From Halobacteriales archaeon QS_9_70_65 (GTDB taxonomy: Archaea > Halobacteriota > Halobacteria > Halobacteriales > Haloarculaceae), in the NCBI GenBank assembly GCA_003023535.1, contig PXSC01000013.1:1-25505 (forward strand): a stretch of DNA of 25,505 nt, given 5' to 3'. A program made the position numbers and the translations under genes. The notes below the pieces were generated by a model, which did not search any database, had not been told where the DNA came from, and saw only the letters and a program-made list of their open reading frames with translations. This document shows, piece by piece, positions 5,985 through 14,306 of the stretch. Position 1 is the first letter of the stretch. Every line of letters starts with the position of its first letter.

Positions 5985-8057
5985 TCAAAGCGGGATCCAT
6001 ATCAGCAGCGACGCCGTCGCCAGCGCGACGACGAACTTCACGCCGGCGAGCACCCGCGCCTCCCGGAGGTAGCCGGAGATGAGCCCGGCCGACACCGCCT
6101 GCAGCGTCACCGCGTGGAAGAACAGCATCGACAGCCGGTTGACGTCGACGTTGCCGACGGAGTTGGTGGGGGCGCCGCTCCCGCCCGAGCCGGAACCGGA
6201 GCCGGAGCCCTCGGCGTCGGCGGCCGTCTCCGCCAGCTGGCCGACGACGTCGAGGAACTGCACCTTCAGCAGCGCCATCACCCCCAGAAGCGTCAGGAAC
6301 GTCATGATGATGATGGCCAGCTGCATCTGCGTCCGGGTTTTCCGCTCCTGTTCGATCTCGTCGTGGTTCTCGGAGGCCCGCGCCGCCGTCCGCAGGACGT
6401 CGCTGATCTGGCTGGAGGCCTCCTGGGCCTCCGCGATGAGGTTCACCGTCCGGGCCATCCGCGGGACCCGGTAGCGGTTGTTGAACGCGATGAGCGCGTT
6501 CTTGAGGTCGGCCCCGTAGTTGACGGTGACGTGGATGCGCTCGAACTCGCGGGCGAGCTTGCCGGTCGAGGTTTCGGCGACGTTCCGGAAGCTCTCCAGC
6601 AGGTTCATGCCGGTGTCGTTGGCGCTGGAGAGCTTCCGCAGCGCCTCCGACAGCTCGTCGAGCAGCCCCCGCCGCCGCCGCTGGTGGAGGCCGTCGAACA
6701 CCGCCAGCGGGCCCAACACGACGTACATCGGCAGGTACCCGTAGACGACCGTCCCCCAGACGGGGGCGTCGACGACTCCGTCCCAGGTGGTGGGCGCCAG
6801 CCCCGAGACGACGAGCCAGGCGACGAGCGCGGCCGCGATCGGGACGGTCACCACGACCGAGGACAGCGGCCGCTCGATGAACAGCTCCTGGGGGCTGGTC
6901 AGGAGACGTTTCACCCGGTGGAGCGTCTCCCGCCGGTAGATGTCGTCGAACAGCTGGTCGCTGTTCCGGTCGGCGAAGGACCGCGTGACGGTCCGGTCGA
7001 GCACGGAGTCGCCGCTGGTCAACCCCTCGACGGTCTCGCCGTCGCCGGAGAGGTGACCGCCGCCGTGGTCGTCCTGCTTGAAGATGGAAACGAGCACGAG
7101 AAAGACGGCGCCGATGCCCGGGATCAGGGCGTACACGGTCAGATACAGCAGTAGGTCGCTGGCGTCGCCCAGCATCGCCATCGTCACCAGCAGGATGATG
7201 AGCAGCAGCGGTAGCATGGAGATGGTGAGGTACATCTCCCCGAACAACTCCAGCGTCTCCAGGTTCTTCTCCTGCATGTTCTTGGCGTCCCGCATCATGA
7301 TCTCGGCCTTGCCGTCGAGGAACTGCGTCATGTCGCCGCCGGAGTTGATGATCGACAGCATGTCCGTCAGAAAGCCCGACAGCTGGCCGGACGGCGTCTC
7401 CAGGGCCCGGTTCCGCACGGCCGTCCGGTAGTCGGTGTCGAAGTACCGCGTCTCCTGGAGGATGGTCTGAAACTCCCGGGCGACCTCGCCGTAGACGTCG
7501 TCGCTGTCGGCGACGGCCTCCATGATCTCCAGCTGGTTCATCCCGCCGACCGACAGTGCGTACATGTAGGCGGTGGCGTCGGGCAACAGGACGTTGATCT
7601 CTCGGGCCCGGTCGTCGGCCTCGAGGTACAGCAGCGCGATGGGGGTCCCGAAGCCGGCGGCGAAGCCGATCCCCCCGAGGACGAGCCCCGACCCGACCAC
7701 GAGCACCGGGATCTTCAGCGCGTTGATGATCCCGAGCCACGGCTCCGACAGCGCGAGCCCGAAGATGACCGGCGGCCCGGTGAAGGCGAAGCTGGCGACC
7801 GCCCAGGCGGTCGCCCAGCCGGTGACCGCCAGCGCGACGGCCGCCAGCAGTCCGATCGCGACGGCCCGCGAGAGGAACAGCTCGACGGTCCGGTCGCGGA
7901 GCGCCTCGTCGAGCTTCCGGTCGACGCGCTCGACGAAGTCGTCGTCCTCGTCGAACAGCCGGCGGTAGACCGGGTACAGCAGCCCGGCCATCGTCCCGAG
8001 GACGCCCTCGCTGGCCGCCGCGCCGGCGAGACCGCCCGGTTGGGTTCCTGAGGCCAT
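5985..8057 (-). CDS. archaeal type II/IV secretion membrane protein (TadC/FlaJ/PilC-like)
   Basis: This 690-residue polytopic protein is the membrane platform partner of a type IV pilus-like secretion ATPase. It shows two T2SSF-like cytoplasmic domains, at about residues 165-300 (LLPDATAYMYALSVGG) and 465-600 (LLDELSEALRKLSSAND), each followed by strong hydrophobic segments such as MLPLLLIILLVTMAML and LAIIIMTFLTLLGVMALL. A Gly/Ser-rich linker lies near residues 615-628 before the last membrane helices. It starts at ATG 8057, six bases after the stop of the ATPase gene, so the two form an operon. It looks intact. No pilin is visible in the window, so the exported substrate is unknown. Confidence 0.9.
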   Translation of the reverse strand: MASGTQPGGLAGAAASEGVLGTMAGLLYPVYRRLFDEDDDFVERVDRKLDEALRDRTVELFLSRAVAIGLLAAVALAVTGWATAWAVASFAFTGPPVIFGLALSEPWLGIINALKIPVLVVGSGLVLGGIGFAAGFGTPIALLYLEADDRAREINVLLPDATAYMYALSVGGMNQLEIMEAVADSDDVYGEVAREFQTILQETRYFDTDYRTAVRNRALETPSGQLSGFLTDMLSIINSGGDMTQFLDGKAEIMMRDAKNMQEKNLETLELFGEMYLTISMLPLLLIILLVTMAMLGDASDLLLYLTVYALIPGIGAVFLVLVSIFKQDDHGGGHLSGDGETVEGLTSGDSVLDRTVTRSFADRNSDQLFDDIYRRETLHRVKRLLTSPQELFIERPLSSVVVTVPIAAALVAWLVVSGLAPTTWDGVVDAPVWGTVVYGYLPMYVVLGPLAVFDGLHQRRRRGLLDELSEALRKLSSANDTGMNLLESFRNVAETSTGKLAREFERIHVTVNYGADLKNALIAFNNRYRVPRMARTVNLIAEAQEASSQISDVLRTAARASENHDEIEQERKTRTQMQLAIIIMTFLTLLGVMALLKVQFLDVVGQLAETAADAEGSGSGSGSGGSGAPTNSVGNVDVNRLSMLFFHAVTLQAVSAGLISGYLREARVLAGVKFVVALATASLLIWIPL

Positions 8058-8063
8058 CCGTGA

Positions 8064-10328
8064 TCACTCCTCGTCGTACCGCGTCGTGCGGACGCCGTCG
8101 TCCGTTTCGTCGTCGTCGGACGCGAAGGCGACGTCGTCGGCGACGGGGTCGGGTCTGGCCGGCGGCTCCTCGCCGTCCGCGTCGACGGCGGCCCCGACGG
8201 CGTCGCCCAGCGACCGGTCGACGTCGATCTCCGTCGGCAGCGATCCGCCGACGTCGCCGCCGCTTTCGGTGTTCCAGTCCAGATCCGCCGGCAGCGCCGC
8301 CTCGACGCCCGGTGTCGACTCCTCGCGGTAGCTCTCCAGCATCGTCTCGGCCTCGGCGAGGATCTCCGCGGCCTGCTCGCCGGTTTCCTCGTCCGGCTTC
8401 GGCCGCGGGACCAGCGCCTCCGTCTCGTCGTCGATGTCCATGAACACCGTTTCCATCTCCCGGAGGTCGTCCAGGCTCGACTCCAGGCGGTCCTGGGCCA
8501 CCAGCGCGATGATGGTGTCGGGGTCGTTGATGAACGCCTGCAGCGTCGCCGACACCTTCTCGTAAGCGGAGATGCGGTGATCGATGAGATACGCCAGGAT
8601 GACCGTCCGCTTGCGGAGTTCGTCCTCCAGGCGGCGCCGCGACCAGCCGCGGTCGAACATGATCTCGCTGAGGATCTGCGGCCCCCGCTGGCGCTCGAAG
8701 CCGTCGTCGCCGGGCGCCCACTGGAAGACGTCCTGGACGTTGATCTCGTCGTTTTCGGCGTCGTAGCTGTTGATCTCGGTTATCTTCTGGTTCCGGCGGA
8801 CCTTCTCGCCGCGGACCCGCGTCTGCGCCTGTACCGACACGAGATCCAGGGCGGTGAACAGCGTCTTCGAGACGTTGATCGGGTCGGTGGTGAACCGCTT
8901 GACCACCTCGCCGACGGAGTCGGCGTGGAACGTCGTCAGCGTCGTGTGACCGGTCGACATCACCTGGAACAGCGTCCGACCCTCCTCGCCCCGGACCTCG
9001 CCCATCACGATGTACTCGGGTCGCTGCCGGAGGGCGGCCTCCAGTAGATCGAACTCGTCGACGTCGCCGGCCTCGTCGTCCGCGAACGACGGGCGGGTGA
9101 CGGAGGCGATCCAGTTACGCTGGGGGAGTTCGACCTCGCGGGTGTCCTCGATGGAGACGATCTTGGCCTTCGAGGGGATGAACCAGAGGAACGCCATTTC
9201 CTCGAGGGAGAAGGTGTGCCAGTTGATGAGGTCGACGGGCGTGAAGGGGACGTCTTTGAACTGCCGGATGGTGTAGTTCGTCCCGTGGTCGGAGACCTCG
9301 GTGCCGAGGGTCAACTGCGCGCGGGAGCCGTCGGGTAGCGTCGCGTCGACCTGTGGCTGGCGCTTGGAGATGCCCTTGCCGGACCGCTGGGCGAGCTTCA
9401 CCACGAAGTCGTCGAGGCTGTCGTCCTCGTAGGCGACGTTGCTGATGATCTGTTCGTACGCGGTGTGGTAGACGAACACCGGGGAGTTGTAGCCGTCGCA
9501 GGAGATGTCCTCGACGTTGATGTCGTGTTTGATGCCGTCGATACGCTCGTAGCCGACGAAGTCCCGCTTGAGGTAGTACAGTAGCTTTTCGATTTGGTAC
9601 TCGGTGAGGGCGTCGTAGCCGTCGGCCTCGACGGCCGGTCGTGGCCGTACGGCGATGCCGTCGGGGTCGCCGACCGCCTCCTCCGGCGGGTAGATGCCCC
9701 GCGTCTCCCGGACTGACCGGTCGTCGCCGTCTTCCTCGTCCTCGCCGAACAGGTCGGCGACGGAGCCGGCCAGCCGCGAGAACCGGCTGCCGCCCTCCAT
9801 GCCGAGCTTCTGTGCCAGCCCGTCGTCGATGAGGTTGTACCGGTCGAGCAGGCGCTTGGTCTCGGCCTCGATGACCTCGGCGCGCTCGGCCGTCGTCTCG
9901 TTTCTGTGTTCCGCCTCCTGGGAGTACTTGATCGCGTCGGCGAGCTTCTCGGTGAGAAACTCCAGCAGCTCCGACTCGACGTCGGTGAGGTGTGGCTCGA
10001 TCACGTAGTACTTCAGCTCGTTTTCCTTTTTCGACCGAAAGATGATGACGAAGGCGTACGGCCGGTTCACCCAGTAGCGCTCGACCTCGTCGAAGTGGCG
10101 CTTCTTGTGGGCCGGCACGGCCCGCTCGAGGTCGTCCCGTCCGACGAGCGTCTCGTTGCCGGCCACGTCCGTGAAGAACCCGTCTTCGTCGAGTGCCGGC
10201 GCCACGTTGACCGACCGTCGAGCCAGCGTCCGGGTCAGCCGCGCTGCCGACTCGACCGCCTCCGTGAGCTCTACACCCCCGCTGTCGTCCGAATCACCCC
10301 GCCCGCGACCCCACTCGGTTTCGCTCAC
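8064..10328 (-). CDS. archaeal type II/IV secretion ATPase (PilB/FlaI-like) lacking its Walker A segment
   Basis: This 754-residue protein belongs to the archaeal pilus/archaellum/secretion ATPases that power assembly through a TadC/FlaJ partner, here the next gene. Recognisable parts are the N-terminal domain, GSRAQLTLGTEVSDHGTNY, the Asp box KIVSIEDTREVELPQRNW, the Walker B region RPEYIVMGEVRGEE and the His-box segment TGHTTLTTFHADS. The family normally carries about 28 residues with a GGTASGKT-type P-loop between FLW and FIPS. Here the chain reads EEMAFLWFIPSKAKIVS, so the segment is missing in frame at W382/F383 (plus 9182/9183). Without it ATP binding should fail. The start is GTG 10328. 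This is either a defective gene or an assembly deletion. Confidence 0.88.
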   Translation of the reverse strand: MSETEWGRGRGDSDDSGGVELTEAVESAARLTRTLARRSVNVAPALDEDGFFTDVAGNETLVGRDDLERAVPAHKKRHFDEVERYWVNRPYAFVIIFRSKKENELKYYVIEPHLTDVESELLEFLTEKLADAIKYSQEAEHRNETTAERAEVIEAETKRLLDRYNLIDDGLAQKLGMEGGSRFSRLAGSVADLFGEDEEDGDDRSVRETRGIYPPEEAVGDPDGIAVRPRPAVEADGYDALTEYQIEKLLYYLKRDFVGYERIDGIKHDINVEDISCDGYNSPVFVYHTAYEQIISNVAYEDDSLDDFVVKLAQRSGKGISKRQPQVDATLPDGSRAQLTLGTEVSDHGTNYTIRQFKDVPFTPVDLINWHTFSLEEMAFLWFIPSKAKIVSIEDTREVELPQRNWIASVTRPSFADDEAGDVDEFDLLEAALRQRPEYIVMGEVRGEEGRTLFQVMSTGHTTLTTFHADSVGEVVKRFTTDPINVSKTLFTALDLVSVQAQTRVRGEKVRRNQKITEINSYDAENDEINVQDVFQWAPGDDGFERQRGPQILSEIMFDRGWSRRRLEDELRKRTVILAYLIDHRISAYEKVSATLQAFINDPDTIIALVAQDRLESSLDDLREMETVFMDIDDETEALVPRPKPDEETGEQAAEILAEAETMLESYREESTPGVEAALPADLDWNTESGGDVGGSLPTEIDVDRSLGDAVGAAVDADGEEPPARPDPVADDVAFASDDDETDDGVRTTRYDEE

Positions 10329-10342
10329 AATCCGAGGTACAT
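10325..10342 (-). other. five-codon mini-ORF overlapping the ATPase start
   Basis: ATG at 10342 opens a five-codon frame (MYLGL) whose TGA overlaps the GTG start of the secretion ATPase in GTGA. The arrangement copies the one before the DUF555 gene. A T-run (10356-10360, minus TTTTTG) sits about 30 bases before the GTG and could act as TATA-like box, or as a terminator for the upstream RecA-like gene. Confidence 0.2.
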
Positions 10343-10398
10343 GTGTTAGACCCTCAAAAACGTTCAGGACGCCACAGGCGCCGACCCCGGAACCGCCG

Positions 10399-11025
10399 CT
10401 ACGCGAGGTCCCGGGAGGTGTCGACGGTCACGTCGTCGGTCAGCTCCAGCTTGATCGGCTCGGTGAGGGCGCTGCCGCCGCGGAACTTCGAGACCAGAAG
10501 CGCCGTTTCGATCTCGCTGCTCGTGACGTCGCGACGGAGCTCGAACACGATGTCCGCCATGCCGAGCGTCACCGTCCGCCCCCCGGTCGGGTCGGTCCCG
10601 TGACAGTGCAGCAGCCCGAGGCTTCCGGTCCGCTGGACGTACGTGTGGAGCTTGTTGAGAAACGACTGGTAGTCGGCGCGGTCGCGCCGCTCGAGGGTGT
10701 CGGCGGTGTCGACGATGATGTTGGTCTCGGTGTTGGCCCGCCCGACGACGTCGCCGATCTCGTCGAACGGGGTATCCGGCTCGGCGTAGGCGACCATCGG
10801 GTTGCCGACGTCGATCGCCTGGCGGTTGAAGGCCCGCTTGACGCTGGTTTCGTTGCGCAGCGTCGAGAGATACAGCGTCTGCCGCTGTGCGGTGACCCGG
10901 TACAGCAGGAGCTCGCTCTGTGTCTGCGGCGGGGCGACGACGGCGACGAGCGACCCCGCCGGGATGCCGCCGTCGAGGTAGTCGTCGACGACGTCGACTC
11001 CGGTTTCCATCCGCCCACGCTCCAT
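10399..11025 (-). CDS. RecA/RAD55-superfamily protein with degenerate P-loop
   Basis: This 208-residue protein resembles archaeal RAD55/KaiC-like proteins: GVDVVDDYLDGGIPAGSLVAVVA at the start, a Walker B-like NIIVDTADTLERR, and a C-terminal strand-rich region with ELRRDVTSSEIETALLVSKFRGG. At the usual GxxxxGK(S/T) position it reads APPQTQSELLLYR, so the lysine and serine/threonine are absent and ATP binding is doubtful. It precedes the secretion ATPase by 70 bases on the same strand, and members of this group often accompany secretion or motility genes as regulators. That role is an inference. The start ATG 11025 fits GTTAAA (11052-11057) as TATA-like box. Confidence 0.75.
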   Translation of the reverse strand: MERGRMETGVDVVDDYLDGGIPAGSLVAVVAPPQTQSELLLYRVTAQRQTLYLSTLRNETSVKRAFNRQAIDVGNPMVAYAEPDTPFDEIGDVVGRANTETNIIVDTADTLERRDRADYQSFLNKLHTYVQRTGSLGLLHCHGTDPTGGRTVTLGMADIVFELRRDVTSSEIETALLVSKFRGGSALTEPIKLELTDDVTVDTSRDLA

Positions 11026-11051
11026 TCCGTGTCTACTACCGGGGCCGGCAA

Positions 11052-11057
11052 GTTAAA
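11052..11057 (-). promoter_or_regulatory. TATA-like box of the RecA-like gene
   Basis: The minus strand reads TTTAAC centred 29 bases before the ATG at 11025. It is probably the main promoter of the secretion cluster. Confidence 0.5.
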
Positions 11058-11131
11058 CCCGCGGTATCGTCCACCCCTTCTCCCGCCTGCGGACCGAAGC
11101 GGCCTTCGGCCGGCGGCCCCTTCTTCCGTCC

Positions 11132-11602
11132 ATGACAACTCTAGCCGAATCACGCACGGAGATGACCGAGATGCTGCTGCCGAACGAGACCAACACCCTC
11201 GGACGGGCGCTCGGCGGCGTCGTGCTGCACTGGATGGACATCTGCGCGGCCATCGCGAGCATGCGGTTCGCGGGCACCCAGTGCGTCACCGCCTCGATGG
11301 ACAACGTCGACTTCGTCAGCCCGATCGACCTCGGGGAGGTGGCGGTGATCGAGGCGTACGTCTTCGCGACGGGCCGGACGAGCCTCGACGTGAAGGTCGA
11401 CGTCCACGCCGAGGACCCCCAGGGCGGCGACCGGCGGCCGGCGACGTCGTCGTTCTTCACGTTCGTCGCCCTCGACAAGTCCGGTCGGCCGACGGCGGTG
11501 CCGGACGTCGACTGCCCGACCGACGCCGAGGCCGCCCGCCGGGAGGCCGCCCTCGAGGAGCGCCGCGAACAGCTCCGGCAGGTGGCCGACCGCCTCGACT
11601 GA
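11132..11602 (+). CDS. acyl-CoA thioesterase, hotdog fold
   Basis: This 156-residue protein belongs to the hotdog acyl-CoA thioesterases (YciA/ACOT-like), which hydrolyse acyl-CoA to free acid and CoA. The segment NTLGRALGGVVLHWMDICAA forms the conserved hotdog helix region with its catalytic Asp, followed by TASMDNVDFVSPIDLGE and the strand-rich second half. The C-terminus is a charged helix rich in Glu and Arg. It is transcribed away from the RecA-like gene and shares a 106-bp divergent region with it; I see no strong TATA box on this side. Its stop abuts the stop of the convergent gene at 11603. Substrate length is unknown. Confidence 0.87.
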   Translation: MTTLAESRTEMTEMLLPNETNTLGRALGGVVLHWMDICAAIASMRFAGTQCVTASMDNVDFVSPIDLGEVAVIEAYVFATGRTSLDVKVDVHAEDPQGGDRRPATSSFFTFVALDKSGRPTAVPDVDCPTDAEAARREAALEERREQLRQVADRLD

Positions 11603-12061
11603 CTACTCGAACTCCGGCAGGTCGTCCGGCGCTTCGTACTCCGTCTCCCAGTCGATGTAGTCGGCCTTCAGCGTCCGGCTCACCGTGTCGCCCAGCTCCG
11701 CCAGCGCCGCATTGATGCCCGAGACGGTCTCCCACGACTCCAGCCCGGGGTGGACGTTTCGCTCCTTCCAGTCCTCCGGCAGGCCCGGGGCGTGGTAGCC
11801 GACGCGGTCGGCGAAGGCGTCCCAGAAGAAGTCGTAGCGGTCGAACAGCTCCAGGTCGAGCATGATCCCGAAGGTCCGCTCGTCGACGCCGGCCTCGGCG
11901 GCCCACCGCTCGAACGCCTGCTCCCAGGCGCCGTCCGCCAGCAGCGTCTCGATCTCCTCGCGTCCGTAGTCGGTGTCGCCGACCACCTCCGCGTCCTCGT
12001 ACTGGTTGGGGTCGGTCTCCTCCAGCCGGGGCGGGTCGGGCGGGTCCACGTCGAGGGCCAT
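11603..12061 (-). CDS. conserved haloarchaeal protein of unknown function
   Basis: This 152-residue acidic, soluble protein has no membrane segment or signal peptide. It starts with a Pro/Asp-rich stretch (MALDVDPPDPPRLEETDPNQ) and has a helical core with many aromatic residues (ERWAAEAGVDERTFGIML, DRYDFFWDAFADRVGYHAPG). The style matches a conserved haloarchaeal family I cannot name or assign a function to. Asp, Glu and Trp are abundant and Cys is absent. An AATAAC sequence (12085-12090) gives a TATA-like box 27 bases before the ATG. The stop directly abuts that of the thioesterase gene with no gap, so transcripts of the two may overlap. Confidence 0.72.
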   Translation of the reverse strand: MALDVDPPDPPRLEETDPNQYEDAEVVGDTDYGREEIETLLADGAWEQAFERWAAEAGVDERTFGIMLDLELFDRYDFFWDAFADRVGYHAPGLPEDWKERNVHPGLESWETVSGINAALAELGDTVSRTLKADYIDWETEYEAPDDLPEFE

Positions 12062-12106
12062 GCGATCGTTTGGTCGAGCCGACGAATAACCGTGTCGTCG
12101 CCGCGC

Positions 12107-12661
12107 TCAGAACCGCTCGTAGGTCGCCCTGAGCCGGTTGCTCGAGACGACCCGCGGCTCGACGGCGTCGTCGAAGGCGTCCCGGCCGGCGCCCGCCTCG
12201 AGGTCGAGTTCGGCGTCCAGCGCCAGCACGCTGAACCGGTAATCGCCGTCGCCGGGCGTCTCGTGACACGGCGAACGGTAGCCGACGGACCCCCCGCCGT
12301 TGATCCCCTGGACGGCGCCGGCCGGCTCCTCGAGTCGTTCCGTTCGCGGGCGGTCGGCCGGAACCGAAAGCGGGTCCTCGGGCGGCAGGTTCCACACCGT
12401 CCATATCGTCCCGGGGTCGTACCCCCGGAGCCACTCGCCGAGCAGCGCGAGCGAGGCGGTGCCGTCGGGGACGCCCTCGACGACCAGCGGCGGCGACGCC
12501 CCCTCGCCGTCGCAGGTGAACCGCCGCGGCAGCGTCTCCTCGAAGGCCGGCGACGACAGCGTCAGCTCGTCCGTCGGCGGCGGCTCATCGCCGATGGTAC
12601 AGCCGGCGCTCCCGGCCGCGACCGCCGCGGGAACCGAGGCCAGCAGCGCGCGCCGGCGCAT
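12107..12661 (-). CDS. YbhB/YbcL (PEBP/Raf kinase inhibitor-like) lipoprotein
   Basis: This 184-residue exported protein begins MRRRALLASVPAAVAAGSAGC. That is a twin-arginine-like signal ending in a lipobox, so Cys21 is probably lipid-modified and the protein anchored outside the membrane. The rest fits the PEBP family: LSSPAFEETLPRRFTCDGEG, SPPLVVEGVPDGTASLALL, a Trp/Asn-containing central strand, GAVQGINGGGSVGYRSPC and ALDAELDLEAGAG. PEBP proteins bind small anionic ligands; the archaeal role is unknown. A CTAAT sequence (12684-12688) gives a TATA-like box 25 bases before the ATG. It is divergent from the HEWD gene. Confidence 0.85.
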   Translation of the reverse strand: MRRRALLASVPAAVAAGSAGCTIGDEPPPTDELTLSSPAFEETLPRRFTCDGEGASPPLVVEGVPDGTASLALLGEWLRGYDPGTIWTVWNLPPEDPLSVPADRPRTERLEEPAGAVQGINGGGSVGYRSPCHETPGDGDYRFSVLALDAELDLEAGAGRDAFDDAVEPRVVSSNRLRATYERF

Positions 12662-12744
12662 GCCGACGGCTCCGACCCGCGGGCTAATGACGCGTGCGGT
12701 TCGGCGCCGTGCCGTTGATTACGGTGGCCGTCCTCGGGCCGGAC

Positions 12745-12939
12745 ATGGACGCCGAGATCGTGCCTCCCGACCGCCGCCGGTGTCAGTGCTGCGGCCGCAC
12801 CGACGTCTGGGACGAGTCGGCCGGCAAGTGGGTCATCGCCGCCGAGAACGGCGAACGACGGGTCGGCGACAAGCACTGCATCCACGAGTGGGACATCAAC
12901 GGCCAGTACAATCCCATCGACCGGGGTGACGAGGGATAG
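12745..12939 (+). CDS. HEWD family small zinc-finger-like protein
   Basis: This 64-residue haloarchaeal protein is named for its HEWD motif (CIHEWDINGQYNPI). It has a CQCCGRTDVWD segment whose cysteines could bind zinc with the later Cys-Ile-His. The function is unknown. The ATG at 12745 is preferred to one at 12694 because TGATTAC (12716-12722) lies 26 bases upstream as a TATA-like box, and the extra N-terminal residues look unrelated. It shares an 83-bp divergent region with the PEBP lipoprotein. The cutA remnant starts just after its stop. Confidence 0.85.
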   Translation: MDAEIVPPDRRRCQCCGRTDVWDESAGKWVIAAENGERRVGDKHCIHEWDINGQYNPIDRGDEG

Positions 12940-12952
12940 GGGTAACCCGGGG

Positions 12953-13248
12953 CCGACCGCCGACGCGACGGCGCCGCCGGCGGCCGACGACATCGCGGCC
13001 GCGCTCGTCGAAGAGGAGCTGACCGCCTGCTCGACCGCCTCGACCGCCGGTCGACCTACCGCCGGGAGAGAGGTCGTCGCCGAACCGGAGGTCGTCCTGC
13101 CCGCGGAGACGACCGCCGACGGCTACGGGCCGCTCCGCGACTGCGTCGTCGAGTTCCACCCCGACGAGGTGCCGTGCGTCGAGCGGTCCGACAGAGCGAC
13201 CTCCTCGGGGCCTTCAGCGAGTGGGTGGCGACGAGCGTCGACGTCTAG
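12953..13248 (+). pseudogene. cutA: cutA remnant with several frameshifts
   Basis: The pieces spell a CutA (divalent-cation tolerance, PII-like trimer) protein across frames. Frame 1 gives PTADATAPPAADDIAAALVE and TAC. A second frame from about 13030 gives LDRLDRRSTYRRE. Frame 1 returns at about 13065 with EVVAEPEVVLPAETTADGYG and VVEFHPDEVPCVER. A third frame from 13195 gives SDLLGAFSEWVATSVDV and the stop TAG at 13246-13248. At least three frame changes are needed. The N-terminal strand is also altered (ADA where CutA usually has VYV), which favours real decay over a single sequencing slip. Its stop overlaps the convergent membrane-protein stop in CTAG. Confidence 0.75.
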
Positions 13249-14306
13249 AGGCCGAGCGTCGGCAGCAGCGACTGCTGGAAGACGCCGATCAGGTCCAGCA
13301 GGACGATCAGCGACGTCCCGACGAGGATACCGACGGCCGGCGGATCGAGGTGGGTGTCGGCGTGGGCGTACAGCAGCCGCTGTGCGAGTTCGGCGGCCAG
13401 CGCGGTCACGGCGCCGAAGACGGCCCCCACGAGGAGGGCGACCGCCAGGCTCGTGGCGGCCGCGAACGCCGTCGGCGTCGCCGCTCCGCCCGCCAGCCCG
13501 ACGACCGCGAGCGAGGCGACCAGCGCCGCGTGGTGGGTGACGGGGACCCGCTCGACGCCGGCGCAGTGAAACAGTAGCGTCGCGGCCGCCAGCCCGAAGG
13601 CGAGAAACGGGCTGCCGGTCCGGTAGGTGAGGAAGGCACCGACGACGCCGACGACCGCCCCGAGCAGCGCCGCCCGCGCCGGGTCGGACTGGCCGGGGAG
13701 CCACGGCTCGACGGCGAACCGGCGCCGGTTATCGCCGCCGTCGGCCCGGGGCGGTCGCCGGATTCGCCGCTCGTACGGCGTCATGTCCAGCGGCGTCTCC
13801 CCGCGGACCGTCCCGACCAGCGGGAAGCCGAGCACCAGTCGGTGCAACAGCCCGGAGACGACGATCCCGAACGAGATGGGGTCGAACGGCAGCCCGAGCC
13901 GGACCGACGCCGCCACGAGGCCGACGCCGACGACGCCGAAGGCGCCGCCGACGGCCATCACGTCGGCCCGCGGGCCGAGCGCCGCGGTGACGTGTTTGGC
14001 CTCGTGGTAGTCGAAGTCGGAATCGAGATACCCCTGGCGGGCGGCGAAGGCGGTGGCGGCCGCGCCGCCGGCGAAGGCGACGTGTGGGCCGAACAGCGGC
14101 CCGAGACCGGTGAGGGCGGTCAGCCCGCTCGATCCCAGCGCCGCCGGATCCCCGCTCGGTCCCGGAACGCCGTCGGCGGCGACGTCGACGGCCTCGCCGA
14201 CGACGACGAGCACGCCCGCCAGCGAGAACGCCTCGAGGGCGCCGACGGCGGCGCCGAAGGCCCCGCCGGCGAAGGCGACGACGACGAGTTCGAGCGGGTC
14301 AACCAC
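13245..14306 (-). CDS. conserved haloarchaeal polytopic membrane protein
   Basis: This is a protein of about 353 residues with some nine hydrophobic segments, for example ELVVVAFAGGAFGAAVGAL, VMAVGGAFGVVGVGLVAA, ALLGAVVGVVGAFLTY and VGILVGTSLIVLLDLIGVF. Two cytosolic-like loops contain DYHEAKHVTAALG and MTPYERRIRRPPRADGG. It resembles no transporter I recognise, and the function is unknown. The start is uncertain: GTG 14306 (MVDPLELVV) and GTG 14315 are both possible and neither has a clear TATA box. A longer ORF running upstream on this strand is Arg-rich and not real. The gene is intact although its neighbours on both sides are damaged. Confidence 0.7.
   Translation of the reverse strand: MVDPLELVVVAFAGGAFGAAVGALEAFSLAGVLVVVGEAVDVAADGVPGPSGDPAALGSSGLTALTGLGPLFGPHVAFAGGAAATAFAARQGYLDSDFDYHEAKHVTAALGPRADVMAVGGAFGVVGVGLVAASVRLGLPFDPISFGIVVSGLLHRLVLGFPLVGTVRGETPLDMTPYERRIRRPPRADGGDNRRRFAVEPWLPGQSDPARAALLGAVVGVVGAFLTYRTGSPFLAFGLAAATLLFHCAGVERVPVTHHAALVASLAVVGLAGGAATPTAFAAATSLAVALLVGAVFGAVTALAAELAQRLLYAHADTHLDPPAVGILVGTSLIVLLDLIGVFQQSLLPTLGL

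Noticed and set aside
5773..8721. A 982-codon open frame on the minus strand across the receiver, membrane and ATPase genes
   Set aside because: It is an Arg/Gly-rich shadow frame caused by high GC; the overlapping genes in the other frame have clear family motifs.
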